From NCBI GenBank assembly GCA_017415025.1, contig JAFQJH010000004.1, positions 226,031 to 290,030 of the forward strand: 64,000 nucleotides of DNA, read 5' to 3'. The notes beneath the pieces are model-generated. The model was not told the DNA's origin. It searched no databases and was given only the letters and a program-made list of their open reading frames with translations. Source of the stretch: Clostridia bacterium (lineage in GTDB: Bacteria; Bacillota; Clostridia; Oscillospirales; Acutalibacteraceae). The translations under genes and the position numbers were made by a program. This document shows positions 24,910-35,300 of this stretch, piece by piece (position 1 is the first letter of the stretch; the number at the start of each line of letters is the position of its first letter).

Positions 24910-25953
24910 CTACTTTATAAACAGCGTGTAAATATCCTTAAACGAAATGAGCAGCATAAACAACAGCAGGAGCACCATTCCGATGCCGTGTACCCAGGCT
25001 TCGTATTTCTGATTTATCGGCTTGCGTCTGATAAGCTCGATAAAAAGGAAGAGAAGTCTGCCGCCGTCGAGTGCGGGCACGGGTAAGAGGTTGAATATGC
25101 CTATATTTATTGTGATGAGTGCCATCATTGTCAGAAGTCCCGTATAGTCAGCCGTTTTGACGGATTCCTGTGCGGCATCCGATACGAAATCAACAACACC
25201 GATAGGACCTGAAACATCCTTGACGGAATACTTTCCCGTTATAAGGTCAAAGAGGCTGAGCCATACCATACGGCAGATACTAGCCGATTGCTTGAAGGTA
25301 TCCTTGAATACGGTTCCCACAGTTTTGTCAATACCGAGTATAACCACCTGTGACGGTGCAAGCTCAACATCCGTAAGCTCAATTTTTTCGCCGTCACGCT
25401 CAATTGTCATATCCGTCTTGCCGTCAGTACGGCTGAGAAGATATGCAACGTCGGTATAATAAAGAACATTTCTGCCGTCAATTTTCAAGACCTTATCCTT
25501 GGATTTAAGTCCGTTATATTCGGCAACCTGCTGTGACTCAACTCTGAAGCTGTGGATATAATTCGTGCCTGCATAGCCGTCAGAAATAGTGAGTGTAACA
25601 GCAACAAGAATCAGACCGAGGAAGATATTGACAAGTGCACCTGCAACAACAATGACTATCCTTTGCCAGCACGGCTTTTTGTTGAATGCGCGCTCGTCCT
25701 CGCTGTCCTCATCCTCACCCTCCATACTGACAAAGCCGCCGATAGGAAGAAGGCGGACGGAATACTGCGTATCACCCTTCTTTTTGCCGAAAAGCTTCGG
25801 GCCCATACCCATTGAAAACTCATTGACCTTGACCTTAAAGAGCTTTGCAAAGGTGAAGTGACCGAGCTCATGCACCATAACGACAACACCGAAGAAAAGA
25901 ATTGCAACAAGTATTGTCCATTTGCTTGCTATAAACGATAAAAATTCTGCCAT
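24910..25953 (-). CDS. rseP: RIP site-2 metalloprotease RseP/RasP
   Basis: Intramembrane zinc protease of 347 residues that cuts anti-sigma factors and signal-peptide remnants in the membrane. The first helix carries HELGHF (zinc His pair and catalytic Glu), and the later helix has NLLPVPALDGGR (third ligand Asp). One PDZ domain lies between (about 130-225), with RRRK-like basic loop after. The ATG at 25953 has AAGGTG 9 bases upstream, better than a GTG at 25965 that overlaps the dxr stop. Position after dxr and cdsA is standard for Firmicutes. Confidence 0.94.
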   Translation of the reverse strand: MAEFLSFIASKWTILVAILFFGVVVMVHELGHFTFAKLFKVKVNEFSMGMGPKLFGKKKGDTQYSVRLLPIGGFVSMEGEDEDSEDERAFNKKPCWQRIVIVVAGALVNIFLGLILVAVTLTISDGYAGTNYIHSFRVESQQVAEYNGLKSKDKVLKIDGRNVLYYTDVAYLLSRTDGKTDMTIERDGEKIELTDVELAPSQVVILGIDKTVGTVFKDTFKQSASICRMVWLSLFDLITGKYSVKDVSGPIGVVDFVSDAAQESVKTADYTGLLTMMALITINIGIFNLLPVPALDGGRLLFLFIELIRRKPINQKYEAWVHGIGMVLLLLFMLLISFKDIYTLFIK

Positions 25954-25961
25954 TACTGATG

Positions 25962-27107
25962 TCACCTTATTTTAGATTTAACATAATTTCTTGCCCAATC
26001 GTACATTACATATACGTCGTCAAGAGTATAGTTATCAAAGTGCTGCGAAGCCTCCACCGCAGAGCGTACAAGCTCCTCAATTTCAAGGAATTTGATTTTA
26101 CCCTCACGGAAGGCAAGGTTAGCCTCCTCATTTGCGGCATTTGCACAAGCAGGATAAAGTCCGCCGTCACCGATTGCCTTTCGGCAGATGTTGATAAGAC
26201 CGAAGGTTTCGTAATCGGGCTCAAAGAATGTGAGCGTTCCGTATTCCGTAAGAGATAACTGCTTGACGGGTGACGGGATTCTGTTCGGGTAAGTGAGTGC
26301 GTACTGAATCGGAATACGCATATCGGGCACACCGAGCTGCGCGATAACCGAATTGTCACAATATTCAACGAGTGAATGGATAACACTCTGACGGTGAACG
26401 ACGATGTCTATATCGTTCGGATTCATATCAAAGAGCCATACCGCCTCGATAAGCTCGAGTCCCTTATTCATCATTGAAGCGGAGTCAATGGTTATTTTTG
26501 CACCCATACTCCAATTCGGGTGATTGAGTGCCTCCTTGACCGTTACGTTACCGAGCTCCCCGCGCTTTTTGCCGAAGAACGGTCCGCCCGATGCCGTGAG
26601 GATAAGTCTTTTGATTTCTTTTTTATCCGCACAGCCCTGAAGCGACTGAAAAATTGCCGAATGCTCGCTGTCAACGGGAAGGATGCTGACACCCTTTTCT
26701 CTCGCAAGGTTCATAACGAGCTGACCGCCCGCAACAAGGGTTTCCTTGTTGGCAAGGGCAATCTCACTGCCTGCATTTATAGCCGCAACCGTCGGCTTTA
26801 AGCCTGCCATACCGACGATACTGTTAAGAACATAATCGGCTTCGAGCGAAGCACATTCGCAGACACCGTCCATACCCGACAGCACCCTTGTGCCTGTGTC
26901 GGCAACGCGTACAGCCAGATCAGCGGCGGCTTTTTCGTCAACCATTGCCGCATATTTCGGCTTGAATTTCCTTATCTGCTGTTCAATAATATCCGTGTTT
27001 GTGCTCGCGGTAAGCGCAACAACCTCATAGCCCTGCATCTCGATAACCTCGAGCGCCTGAGTTCCGATTGAGCCCGTTGAGCCGAGCAAGGTTACAGCTT
27101 TACTCAT
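25962..27107 (-). CDS. dxr: 1-deoxy-D-xylulose-5-phosphate reductoisomerase
   Basis: Commits carbon to the MEP isoprenoid pathway, converting DXP to MEP with NADPH and a divalent metal. Length 381 residues, normal. Signatures: LLGSTGSIGTQALEV (NADPH), ALANKETLVAGG, PVDSEHSAIFQSLQG with the metal Asp/Glu, and LTASGGPFFGKKR. TIDSASMMNKGLELIEA is the substrate and metal segment. The gene lies between cdsA and rseP. Confidence 0.97.
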   Translation of the reverse strand: MSKAVTLLGSTGSIGTQALEVIEMQGYEVVALTASTNTDIIEQQIRKFKPKYAAMVDEKAAADLAVRVADTGTRVLSGMDGVCECASLEADYVLNSIVGMAGLKPTVAAINAGSEIALANKETLVAGGQLVMNLAREKGVSILPVDSEHSAIFQSLQGCADKKEIKRLILTASGGPFFGKKRGELGNVTVKEALNHPNWSMGAKITIDSASMMNKGLELIEAVWLFDMNPNDIDIVVHRQSVIHSLVEYCDNSVIAQLGVPDMRIPIQYALTYPNRIPSPVKQLSLTEYGTLTFFEPDYETFGLINICRKAIGDGGLYPACANAANEEANLAFREGKIKFLEIEELVRSAVEASQHFDNYTLDDVYVMYDWARNYVKSKIR

Positions 27108-27122
27108 ATTATCACCTTATTT

Positions 27123-27977
27123 TCAGATGGTATTAATTATGCTGATAATCGCATACATTGTCGGCAAAACGAATGCGATACTGTCAAATCTGTCCATTAT
27201 TCCGCCGTGGCCGGGGATAATCCAGCCGTAGTCCTTAACGCCGTAGTTACGCTTGATAACAGAAGCGGAAAGGTCGCCGAAGATGCTGACAACGGAAAGA
27301 AGAATTGAAATCGGAATAACCGCATACCATTCCCAATCTGCAAACGGGATGCTGAAAAAGCGGTTTCTGAAGATAAAATAGAGAGCTACGTTTACACCTG
27401 CAGTAAGCACGATGCCGCCGATTGCACCCTCCCAGGTTTTCTTGGGACTGACAACGGGAGCCATTTTATGCTTGCCGAGGAAAACGCCGACAAAATAAGC
27501 GAATGTATCGGAGAACCATGAACAGAAAATTGCAAAAAGAAGAAGATAAACTGCGTGTGATTCCGCATATTTTCCGTCAAAGGCAAACTGTAAATCTTTA
27601 AGTCTTATCCAGCACGCAAATGCATTAGGAACTGCCAGAGATGCAAAAAGGCTCATTGCCACCTGCTCGAATTTAACGCTCGCGTGCCATTTTATCATCA
27701 TTATCAGCATAATGATAAAATATGCTGTCAACGCTGTCAGCGGAGTTATGCCGACCAAATCGAGAAGATTATATTCAACGTCAAAGGGAATAAATGCACC
27801 GACCGCGATTGAAAGAATCATCAGCGGTAATTTTACTTTTGCCACATTGTTAAGCTCATAAACAGCAATACCGCTGACAAGAGCGATAAAAATCGGCAAG
27901 GCGGGTGTATCCATAAAGAAAAGTATTGCTATTACGGGTACGCAATAGCACAGGGCTGAAATAATACGAGTTTTCAT
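27123..27977 (-). CDS. cdsA: Phosphatidate cytidylyltransferase (CDP-diglyceride synthase)
   Basis: Polytopic membrane enzyme of 284 residues making CDP-diacylglycerol, the precursor of phosphatidylglycerol and other phospholipids. About eight hydrophobic segments are present. The C-terminal family signature reads SIFGDLSASVIKRNYGVKDYGWIIPGHGGIMDRFDS, and VSPKKTWEGAIGGI is the second conserved motif. Two ATGs overlap the uppS stop (ATGATG); the second, at 27977, is better spaced from GGAGG. Translation is probably coupled to uppS. Confidence 0.95.
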   Translation of the reverse strand: MKTRIISALCYCVPVIAILFFMDTPALPIFIALVSGIAVYELNNVAKVKLPLMILSIAVGAFIPFDVEYNLLDLVGITPLTALTAYFIIMLIMMIKWHASVKFEQVAMSLFASLAVPNAFACWIRLKDLQFAFDGKYAESHAVYLLLFAIFCSWFSDTFAYFVGVFLGKHKMAPVVSPKKTWEGAIGGIVLTAGVNVALYFIFRNRFFSIPFADWEWYAVIPISILLSVVSIFGDLSASVIKRNYGVKDYGWIIPGHGGIMDRFDSIAFVLPTMYAIISIINTI

Positions 27978-28690
27978 CATACACCTCCGAAGCGTCTGTT
28001 ACGGTTGTTAAAATCGTCAATTGCTCTGTCAAGGTCAGCCTCAGTAAAATCAGGCCAAAGAATATCCGAGAACCAGAATTCCGAATAAGCGGACTGCCAG
28101 ATAAGGAAGTTTGAAAGCCTGTACTCTCCGCTCGGACGGATAATAAGGTCGGGGTCTGCCTGACCTGCGGTGTAGAGGTTATCGGAAATATCATCCTCGG
28201 TGATATCCTCGGGTTTCATTTCACCGTCCTTGACCTTCTGTGCTATTTTCTTGACAGCGTCAACAATTTCAAGTCTTCCGCCGTAGTTGATTGCAATATT
28301 AACGTCAATTCTGTCCGCATCCTTTGAGTCGCGTTCAGTTGTATCAAACCTGTCGATAATGTCCTGCGGTACACCCTCGCGGTGACCGAGGAAATGTATG
28401 CGCATACCCTTCTGCTTGTTCTCCTCCTGACGCTCCTCAGCTTCGTCAAGATAATCACGGAAGAGGTTCATAAGTGCGCTTACCTCTGCAGGAGGACGTC
28501 GCCAATTTTCGGTTGAAAAAGCGTAGAAGGTTATGTACTTTACGCCGATTTCATTTGCATATTCGCAGATTCTTCTGAATACGTTTGCGCCTGCCTTGTG
28601 ACCTTCGGAACGTTCAAGACCCCTCTGCTTTGCCCAACGGCCGTTGCCGTCCATAATTATGCCGATATGCTCGGGAATTTTTCTTTCCAT
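27977..28690 (-). CDS. uppS: Undecaprenyl diphosphate synthase
   Basis: Cis-prenyltransferase of 237 residues that makes the C55 lipid carrier for peptidoglycan and wall polymers. The catalytic Asp lies in IIMDGNGRWAKQRGL, and the other signature regions are FYAFSTENWRRP and DLIIRPSGEYRLSNFLIWQSAYSEFWF. The ATG at 28690 has GAGGT upstream; the longer in-frame extension crosses the terminator hairpin after frr and is rejected. It uses the isoprenoid units from dxr and ispG in the same cluster. Confidence 0.97.
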   Translation of the reverse strand: MERKIPEHIGIIMDGNGRWAKQRGLERSEGHKAGANVFRRICEYANEIGVKYITFYAFSTENWRRPPAEVSALMNLFRDYLDEAEERQEENKQKGMRIHFLGHREGVPQDIIDRFDTTERDSKDADRIDVNIAINYGGRLEIVDAVKKIAQKVKDGEMKPEDITEDDISDNLYTAGQADPDLIIRPSGEYRLSNFLIWQSAYSEFWFSDILWPDFTEADLDRAIDDFNNRNRRFGGV

Positions 28691-28710
28691 TTTGATTACC
28701 TCGAAATTAA

Positions 28711-28734
28711 AGGGCAGACTGTGTAGTCTGCCCT
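28711..28734 (-). terminator. Hairpin between frr and uppS
   Basis: Ten-base-pair stem AGGGCAGACT/AGTCTGCCCT with a 4-base loop, followed on the minus strand by a short T-rich stretch. Probably an attenuating terminator. Confidence 0.65.
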
Positions 28735-28754
28735 TATTTTCTGACTTGTCAGAC

Positions 28755-29309
28755 TCAGATTTCCATAACTTCTTTTTCTTTTGCAGATGCGATTTCGTCA
28801 ATCTTCTTAACGAATTCGTCTGTGATTTTCTGAAGTTCGTTTTCGCCGTTCTTAAGGTCGTCCTCTGTGATTTCGGATGCCTTCTGCATCTTCTTGATCT
28901 TGTCGATTGAATCACGGCGGATTGAACGGACAGCAACCTTTGAATCCTCTGCAAGCTTCTTGATATCCTTAACGATTTCCTTACGTCTGTCCTCTGTAAG
29001 AGCGGGGAACATAAGGCGGATTACAGTACCGTCGTTCTGCGGATTGATACCGATATCGGAAGCCTGGATTGCCTTGTAAATCGGCTCGAGAGAGGACTTA
29101 TCCCACGGCTGGATAACAAGAATTCTTGCCTCTGCAACAGAGATTGCAGCCATCTGATTGATAGGAGTGGGAACTCCCCAGTAATCAACAAGAATCTTAT
29201 CAAGCACGGCAGCGTTTGCTCTGCCTGCGCGGATTGCAGCATACTCATCCTTGAGCACGTTTGTAGTTTTTGTCATTTTCTCTCTTGTTGAGCTGTAAAC
29301 TTCTTTCAT
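28755..29309 (-). CDS. frr: Ribosome recycling factor
   Basis: Protein of 184 residues that, with EF-G, splits the post-termination ribosome. It has the normal length and the family's features: the N-terminal KMTKTTNVLKDEYAAIRAGRANAAVLDKI helix, PINQMAAISVAEARILVIQPWD, and RLMFPALTEDRRKEIVKDIKK. It lies just after pyrH, its usual neighbour, with 31 bases between them. Confidence 0.97.
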   Translation of the reverse strand: MKEVYSSTREKMTKTTNVLKDEYAAIRAGRANAAVLDKILVDYWGVPTPINQMAAISVAEARILVIQPWDKSSLEPIYKAIQASDIGINPQNDGTVIRLMFPALTEDRRKEIVKDIKKLAEDSKVAVRSIRRDSIDKIKKMQKASEITEDDLKNGENELQKITDEFVKKIDEIASAKEKEVMEI

Positions 29310-29340
29310 AGTGATATCTCCTTAAAGTAATTTATTTGGA

Positions 29341-30039
29341 TTATTCTTTTACAAGTGTACCGATGCTTTCACCCTTGACCGCACGGATGATGTTTTCGGG
29401 GTCTTCAAGGTTGAAAACAAGAATTGCAATGTTGTTATCTCTGCAAAGAGAAGCCGCCGTGCTGTCCATAACCTTGAGTCCCTTTGCAAGAACCTCTGAA
29501 TGAGTAAGAACATCATATTTGACGGCATCGTCAAACTTGTTCGGGTCTTTATCGTAAACGCCGTCAACGTTTGTTGCCTTGAAGATAACGTCAGCTTCAA
29601 TCTCTGCCGCACGGAGAGCCGCTGTTGTATCGGTTGAGAAGAACGGACAGCCCGTTCCGCAGCCGAAGATTACAACCTCACCGTTTTCAAGATGCTTTAC
29701 GGCATCGCGTGCCACGAACGGCTCTGCAATAGGCTGCATTGCCACAGCAGACATAACGCGTGCCTTTACACCCAACTGCTCGAGTGCTTCGCAAAGAGCG
29801 AGAGAGTTCATAACAGTTGCAAGCATACCCATATTATCGGCTCTTGTTCTGTTCATTGAGCCTGAACTTCTGCCGCGCCAGAAGTTGCCGCCGCCGACAA
29901 CAAGTCCGACCTGTACGCCCATATCCGCAACCTTTTTGACATAGGTGCAGACGTTAGTAACCATATCAAAGTCAATGCCGTGACCCTGCTCACCTGCAAG
30001 GACTTCACCGCTTAACTTGAGCAAAATTCTTTTAAACAT
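29341..30039 (-). CDS. pyrH: Uridylate kinase
   Basis: Bacterial UMP kinase of the amino-acid-kinase fold, 232 residues, making UDP. Motifs: [26 protein letters not shown], and the acceptor region [23 protein letters not shown]. The ATG at 30039 has GGAGG 7 bases upstream; a TTG one codon earlier is less likely. First gene of the pyrH-frr pair. Confidence 0.97.
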   Translation of the reverse strand: MFKRILLKLSGEVLAGEQGHGIDFDMVTNVCTYVKKVADMGVQVGLVVGGGNFWRGRSSGSMNRTRADNMGMLATVMNSLALCEALEQLGVKARVMSAVAMQPIAEPFVARDAVKHLENGEVVIFGCGTGCPFFSTDTTAALRAAEIEADVIFKATNVDGVYDKDPNKFDDAVKYDVLTHSEVLAKGLKVMDSTAASLCRDNNIAILVFNLEDPENIIRAVKGESIGTLVKE

Positions 30040-30204
30040 CAATAACCCTCCGTCATATTTGATGTGATTAATAACATTTTACTTTAAAACACCGTTTATG
30101 TAAAGTCTAAAAGCGCAAATTTTAACAGAAAATTTAAAAATTTATCTTTATTTATTGCCCCGTTCAATGTATAATAACTTTTAGTAAAAAACGGAGGCAG
30201 AATT

Positions 30205-32292
30205 ATGCTCAATTTTATTCAGCGCAACACCCCGAAGGTAAAGGATAATTTCACTGTTAAGCACATTGAAGCCGATAACGGCTGTGACCGCTACGAGATT
30301 TATACAGAGGATAAAAAAATAGTTCTTGCGGGTAACAGCACGTTAAGCCTTTGTATGGCTTTTTACCGTTATCTCAACGAATACTGTAACGTTGTAATCA
30401 CAAGCGGTGATTACGATATTTCATACATAGCAACGACTCCCCTGCCCGAGGAGAAAATCACACGCACAATAAAACAGAAAATCCGCGCGCGTACAAGCTA
30501 TGAGATGTTCTCCCTTGAGGGCAATTATTGGGGCTTTGACCGTTGGGAGAAAGAAATCGACTTTATGGCGATGCACGGCATCAACACCGCTCTGCAGCCC
30601 GTGGGTTTTGACGGTGTGCTTTTCCGCACTCTGCGCGAAATGGGTATGCCCGAGGATGCCTGCTCCGACTTTTTGAGCGGACCTGCCTTTCTTATGCGCC
30701 AGCTCACAGGTAACGTTGCGGCAATGAACTCCGTTCACAGCAAGGAATATCTTGAAAGAAAAATATACATAGGCAAAAAAATTACCGAGCGCGAAAAAGA
30801 GCTCGGCATCACCCCCGTTTTCCCTGCACTTATCCCGAGTGTACCGTTCAATATCCGCCGCAAGTATATGAAAATGAAAATATTCAAGGCTCCGCTGTGG
30901 CACAATTTCCCGCCGATATTCTTTATGACACCCGAAAACGCATTCTTCGGAATTTTCAACAGAAAGTTCCTCGAAATTCAGCGTGAGGCTCTCGGCGAAA
31001 CAGATTCATTCATCTTTGAACCCCTCTATGACGTTAATAAAAAGGGCTACAACAATTACCTTGCAGAAATCGGCAATGGTATTGCCGAGGCTCTTGCACA
31101 GCACAACGAAAACGCTGTCTGCTACACACATTTAAGCTCAATTAACGAGGACTTTTTCAAAAAAGCTTCTCCCGAAAAATTCATTATCATCAATGATTCA
31201 AAGGACGAGAGACCGCAGTTTTTGCAGGACAAAAAGCATATCGTTGCAATCAAGGGCAACACCTGCGGCAGAACAGGTCTCTGCGGTGATATCGACACAG
31301 TCAGCCGTTGCCCTTACGCGGTTTCGAAAAGCGAAAACCTGCTCGGTACGGCACTTGAGCTTGATACCTTCTCCGAAAACCCGATGTTCTGCGCAGTTGC
31401 GCTTAATGCAGTGACCGCTGACGAGGCTTTTGATGCTGACGAATTTGTAAAGGATTTTGCAAGTAAGCGTTACCGCACCGACGGCTTCAGCGAAGAAATA
31501 ATCAGACTCAAAAATCTCTGCTACAACACTGACGAATGTTCGGGCTCAATCATCTGCGCACGTCCGTCAACGCTTCTTAAGCACACTGCCCCCTTCGACA
31601 CGCTCGAAAGAAAATACGATTGCAGTGAAATTTACGAAATCGCGAAGGCGATAACGGAAAGTGACACAAGAAAGAACGACAAAATGCGCCTTGACCTTGT
31701 GCGCATCATCTGTCAGTGCCTCAGCGAGCTTGCATACCCGATTTACCTTAAAGCGACGGAGTTTTTCAAGGACAAAAACGCAAGCAATTTTGAGCAGGCA
31801 AGCAACCTCTTCCTTGAAATATGTCAGGATATGGACAGACTCCTCAAAACGCAGGAAGGTCTTAACCTTTCAACAAAATTTGAGGAGGCACACGCCCTTG
31901 GTAATAACAAGGACGAAATGCAGATAATCGACCTTAACTTCCTTATGTACCACACTATCTGGGGACCCTTCGACCGCAGTATTCTTTACGATACCGCGTG
32001 GTGCGAGTGGGGCGGAATGATCAAGGATTTCTACGCACAGCGTTGGTTTATGTATTTCCGCGCGCTTGCCGCATACTTTGACAACCCGAAGAAGCTCAAG
32101 GATTATTCAAAAAATCAGCCGCTTGACCGTAACGAGTACAGAGGCTCTTATCAGCAGAAGCGACACGCCCAGTTTGAAAACAATTTCCTTGAGAATTACA
32201 TCCCCCGTAAGGACGGCATCGGCGAAGAGGACACTCTCGAGGTTGCAAAGGAAATTCTCAACAAATATTCCGAGGTTGTATATCAGTTCTGA
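30205..32292 (+). CDS. GH89-like alpha-N-acetylglucosaminidase, cytoplasmic and divergent
   Basis: Protein of 695 residues similar to the NAGLU (GH89) family. The clearest match is the motif block around residue 105: SYEMFSLEGNYWGFDRWEKEIDFMAMHGINTAL, where family members have a Trp-rich start and RWEREIDWMALNGIN. DSFIFEPLYD probably holds one catalytic Glu, DTFSENPMFC the second, and a final helical domain (about 450-695) follows. Family members in gut Clostridia are usually secreted, but this one has no signal peptide, and the WxxQGW motif seen in animal NAGLU is missing. GGAGG precedes the ATG. It is convergent with lacZ. It may degrade imported glycan fragments; activity is uncertain. Confidence 0.75.
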   Translation: MLNFIQRNTPKVKDNFTVKHIEADNGCDRYEIYTEDKKIVLAGNSTLSLCMAFYRYLNEYCNVVITSGDYDISYIATTPLPEEKITRTIKQKIRARTSYEMFSLEGNYWGFDRWEKEIDFMAMHGINTALQPVGFDGVLFRTLREMGMPEDACSDFLSGPAFLMRQLTGNVAAMNSVHSKEYLERKIYIGKKITEREKELGITPVFPALIPSVPFNIRRKYMKMKIFKAPLWHNFPPIFFMTPENAFFGIFNRKFLEIQREALGETDSFIFEPLYDVNKKGYNNYLAEIGNGIAEALAQHNENAVCYTHLSSINEDFFKKASPEKFIIINDSKDERPQFLQDKKHIVAIKGNTCGRTGLCGDIDTVSRCPYAVSKSENLLGTALELDTFSENPMFCAVALNAVTADEAFDADEFVKDFASKRYRTDGFSEEIIRLKNLCYNTDECSGSIICARPSTLLKHTAPFDTLERKYDCSEIYEIAKAITESDTRKNDKMRLDLVRIICQCLSELAYPIYLKATEFFKDKNASNFEQASNLFLEICQDMDRLLKTQEGLNLSTKFEEAHALGNNKDEMQIIDLNFLMYHTIWGPFDRSILYDTAWCEWGGMIKDFYAQRWFMYFRALAAYFDNPKKLKDYSKNQPLDRNEYRGSYQQKRHAQFENNFLENYIPRKDGIGEEDTLEVAKEILNKYSEVVYQF

Positions 32293-32302
32293 ACAAAGAA
32301 TT

Positions 32303-32330
32303 AAGCGAGTCCGCGTTTGCGAACTCGCTT
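32303..32330. terminator. Bidirectional terminator
   Basis: Twelve-position stem AAGCGAGTCCGC/GCGAACTCGCTT with one mismatch, then TTATTTTG. Lies between the convergent GH89-like and lacZ genes. Confidence 0.75.
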
Positions 32331-32338
32331 TTATTTTG

Positions 32339-35300
32339 TTATTTCACACCCTTAAGCTTCACGCTGTATCCGTAATATCCGCTCTTGAGCTTATACGGCT
32401 CGTGGAGGCAGGCATTACCCGGCATATCGCCGCCGACACCTCTCTGTCTGTGGTCGATATTCAGAGTAAGGAAGTTATCCTTTTTAAGCTCGTAAAGATG
32501 CTTTGCACTTTCAAGCTGCTCCTGCGAATATTCGCGAAGGCTGAAATCAAAGGTCTTGTCGGAATAAATCTCAAAGCCGTAGCCCTCATTGTTGGTAACG
32601 GTAATGCTTCTTGTATCCGTGCGGTTACCGTTCTCCTGCGGGCGCATATATCTGTGCTCGAGAGTTTCGGGCGTTGCATTGTAAATACCGATTTTCTGAC
32701 CTGTTTTACGGTCGATGTATGCCTCGTGCGGGCCTCTGCCGTACCAATTTACATTGCAGAATTCCTTGTTTATGCCGAGTCTTGCACCTGCTTTAACCAT
32801 CGGAAGAACAAGTCCTGTCATATTAAGGCTCAATTCAACCGTTCCGTCAGCATTGAATATAAACTGAGTCTGAACGTCCTTTGCAAGCGGTGCAGACCAC
32901 CTGATGCAGACGAAAACAGAGCCGTTGAGCGTAGAAACGTGTGTGTTCTTAATCTTGACCATACGGCTGACGCAGTCCCACGTGTAAAGCGGATTGATAC
33001 GCTTGAACATCGGGGCAAAATTGAAATAATTAACGTCGTTATCCGTAAGCGGACGGAAGAAATTCGGACGGTAAGTGAGTGATGCATCAAGCACGTTACC
33101 CTTGCCGAAGTCGAGATAAACAAGCTCGCCGTTATAGAAGCGTGCGCTTGTCTCGCCTGCCTGAATGTTATATACACCGTCGATAAGTCGGCAGGAAACT
33201 ACACCCTGCTTTGCCTTTTCTTCGGGCTTTTCATTGCTTACAACAAACTGGCTGAAGCTGATTTCCTCATCCTTGAGATGCCATTCGTTCTTTGATTTAT
33301 AGCGGTAGGAAAGAGTGAGGATATATTCGCCGTCCTTGAAATTTGTTTTATACGGGATTTCAAACTCCTTCTGAGTTTGCGGAGCAATACCGTCAAGGCT
33401 TATTTTTCCGCTCTCAACCCTCTTGCCGTTGCGTGTAATTGTCCACACAGCATAAGCATAGTCAAGATTTGTGAAATAGTTTTTATTTTTAACCGCAAAG
33501 GTCTTTTTCTCAAGGTCGATTTCCTCTGCACTGATGTTTGAATAAACCTGCTTTACCTCGTAATATGCAGGGTGCGGTTCACGGTCAGCGCCGATAATAC
33601 CGTTAGCACAGAAGTAGAAGCTTGAGCCACCCTCCTTGAAGTCGCCTCCGTAAAGCCATTTTTCCTGGCCGTCCTCAACAACGCGGATTGACTGGTCAAC
33701 ATAGTCCCAGATAAATCCGCCCGTCATATGGTCATACTTTTCGAAATCGTCAACGTATTCCTTGAAATTACCGAGGCTGTTTTCCATTGAGTGCGCATAC
33801 TCGCAATAGATAACAGGATGTGTTTTGAAGATCTCTGCCGGTACGGGCTTATTGTCCGCCGCAAGTGCATTTGCAACATTATCAAAGAGAGTTGTCTTGA
33901 TTTCTTCCTGATTTACAAGCTGTTTTACGATACGCTCCGTCGGGTACATACGGCTGATGAAATCTGACTTTGTGAAGTCGAAATCACCCTCGTAATGAAT
34001 CGGATAAAGGTCGCAGAGCTCGAGCATAGCCTCCTTCATACGTAAGAAGTTCGTGCCGTCGCCCGCCTCGTTGCCGAGTGACCAGAAGCAGATGCAGGCG
34101 TGGCTTCTGTCACGCATAATCATACGCTGTGCTCGGTCAACAACAGCAGCAGTCCAAAGCGGATTATCTCCGGGAACATTCTTGCGTCTTACGCCGTGAG
34201 TCTCCACGTCGCACTCGTCCATAACGTAGAAGCCGAGCTCGTCGCAAAGCTCATAGAGGAACGGATCATCGGGATAATGGCTCGTTCTGATTGCGTTGAT
34301 GTTCGCCTGCTTCATAAGATAGAGATCCTTATAGAAGGTCTCGCGCGGAACTGCCCAGCCGTGGTCGGGGTGGAAATCGTGACGGTTGACACCCTTGATA
34401 ATAACCTTCTGACCGTTGACGTAATATACGTTACCGATAATCTCAACACGCTTGAAGCCGATTCTTATCTGCTTTTTAACAATGCACTTTCTGTTTTCGT
34501 AGAGGACTACCTCAAGCTTATAAAGCTCGGGAGTTTCTGCCGACCACTTGCGTGCATCCTTTTCGATATGCTTTATTTTTATAACCTTTTTGTCGGTTTT
34601 TTCATCGTAGATAACCTTACCGTCAAGGCTGACCTTGCAGGTAACCTCCGCCTCACGGCTGAGAGTTACGGTGAGGTCAAGAATACCGTCCCTGATTTTT
34701 TTATCAAGTGTAGCGGCGGCATAGATATCCTCGATTGTGGTCTGCGGTTCAGCTACGATATAGACGTCACGGTAAATACCCGATAACTGCCACATATCCT
34801 GATTCTCAAGATAAGTCGCATCGCTGAATCGCATAATTTTAACAGCAAGCAGATTTTCGCCGTCAACGACAAAATCCGTTACGTCAAATTCCGACGGTGT
34901 CATTGAGCCCTGCGAATAGCCGACGTATCTGCCGTTAAGGTAAACGTACATCGCAGACTTTGCCGCACCGAAATGCAGGATGAGTCTTCTGCCGTCAAAA
35001 TGCTCGGGCAGAGTAAAGGTCTTGCGGTAAAGACCGATTTCATTTTTAGAATGGCTCACCTTCGGGATTTCACATTCTACGGTTGAGACCTGCGGAGGCA
35101 TAAACGAGCAAAGGTAGATAGGCTTGCCGTAGCCGAAGCTCTGCCACACCGACGGAACGGGAATCTCGTCCCACTCGTCATCATAGAAGCCGGGCTCCTC
35201 AAAGCAGGCAGGCTCGTCCTTGATACCCATCTGCCAATAGAACTTCCATTTGCCGTTAAGACTGAATTTATACTTCGACTCGTCAGAATTTGCCCTGTCC

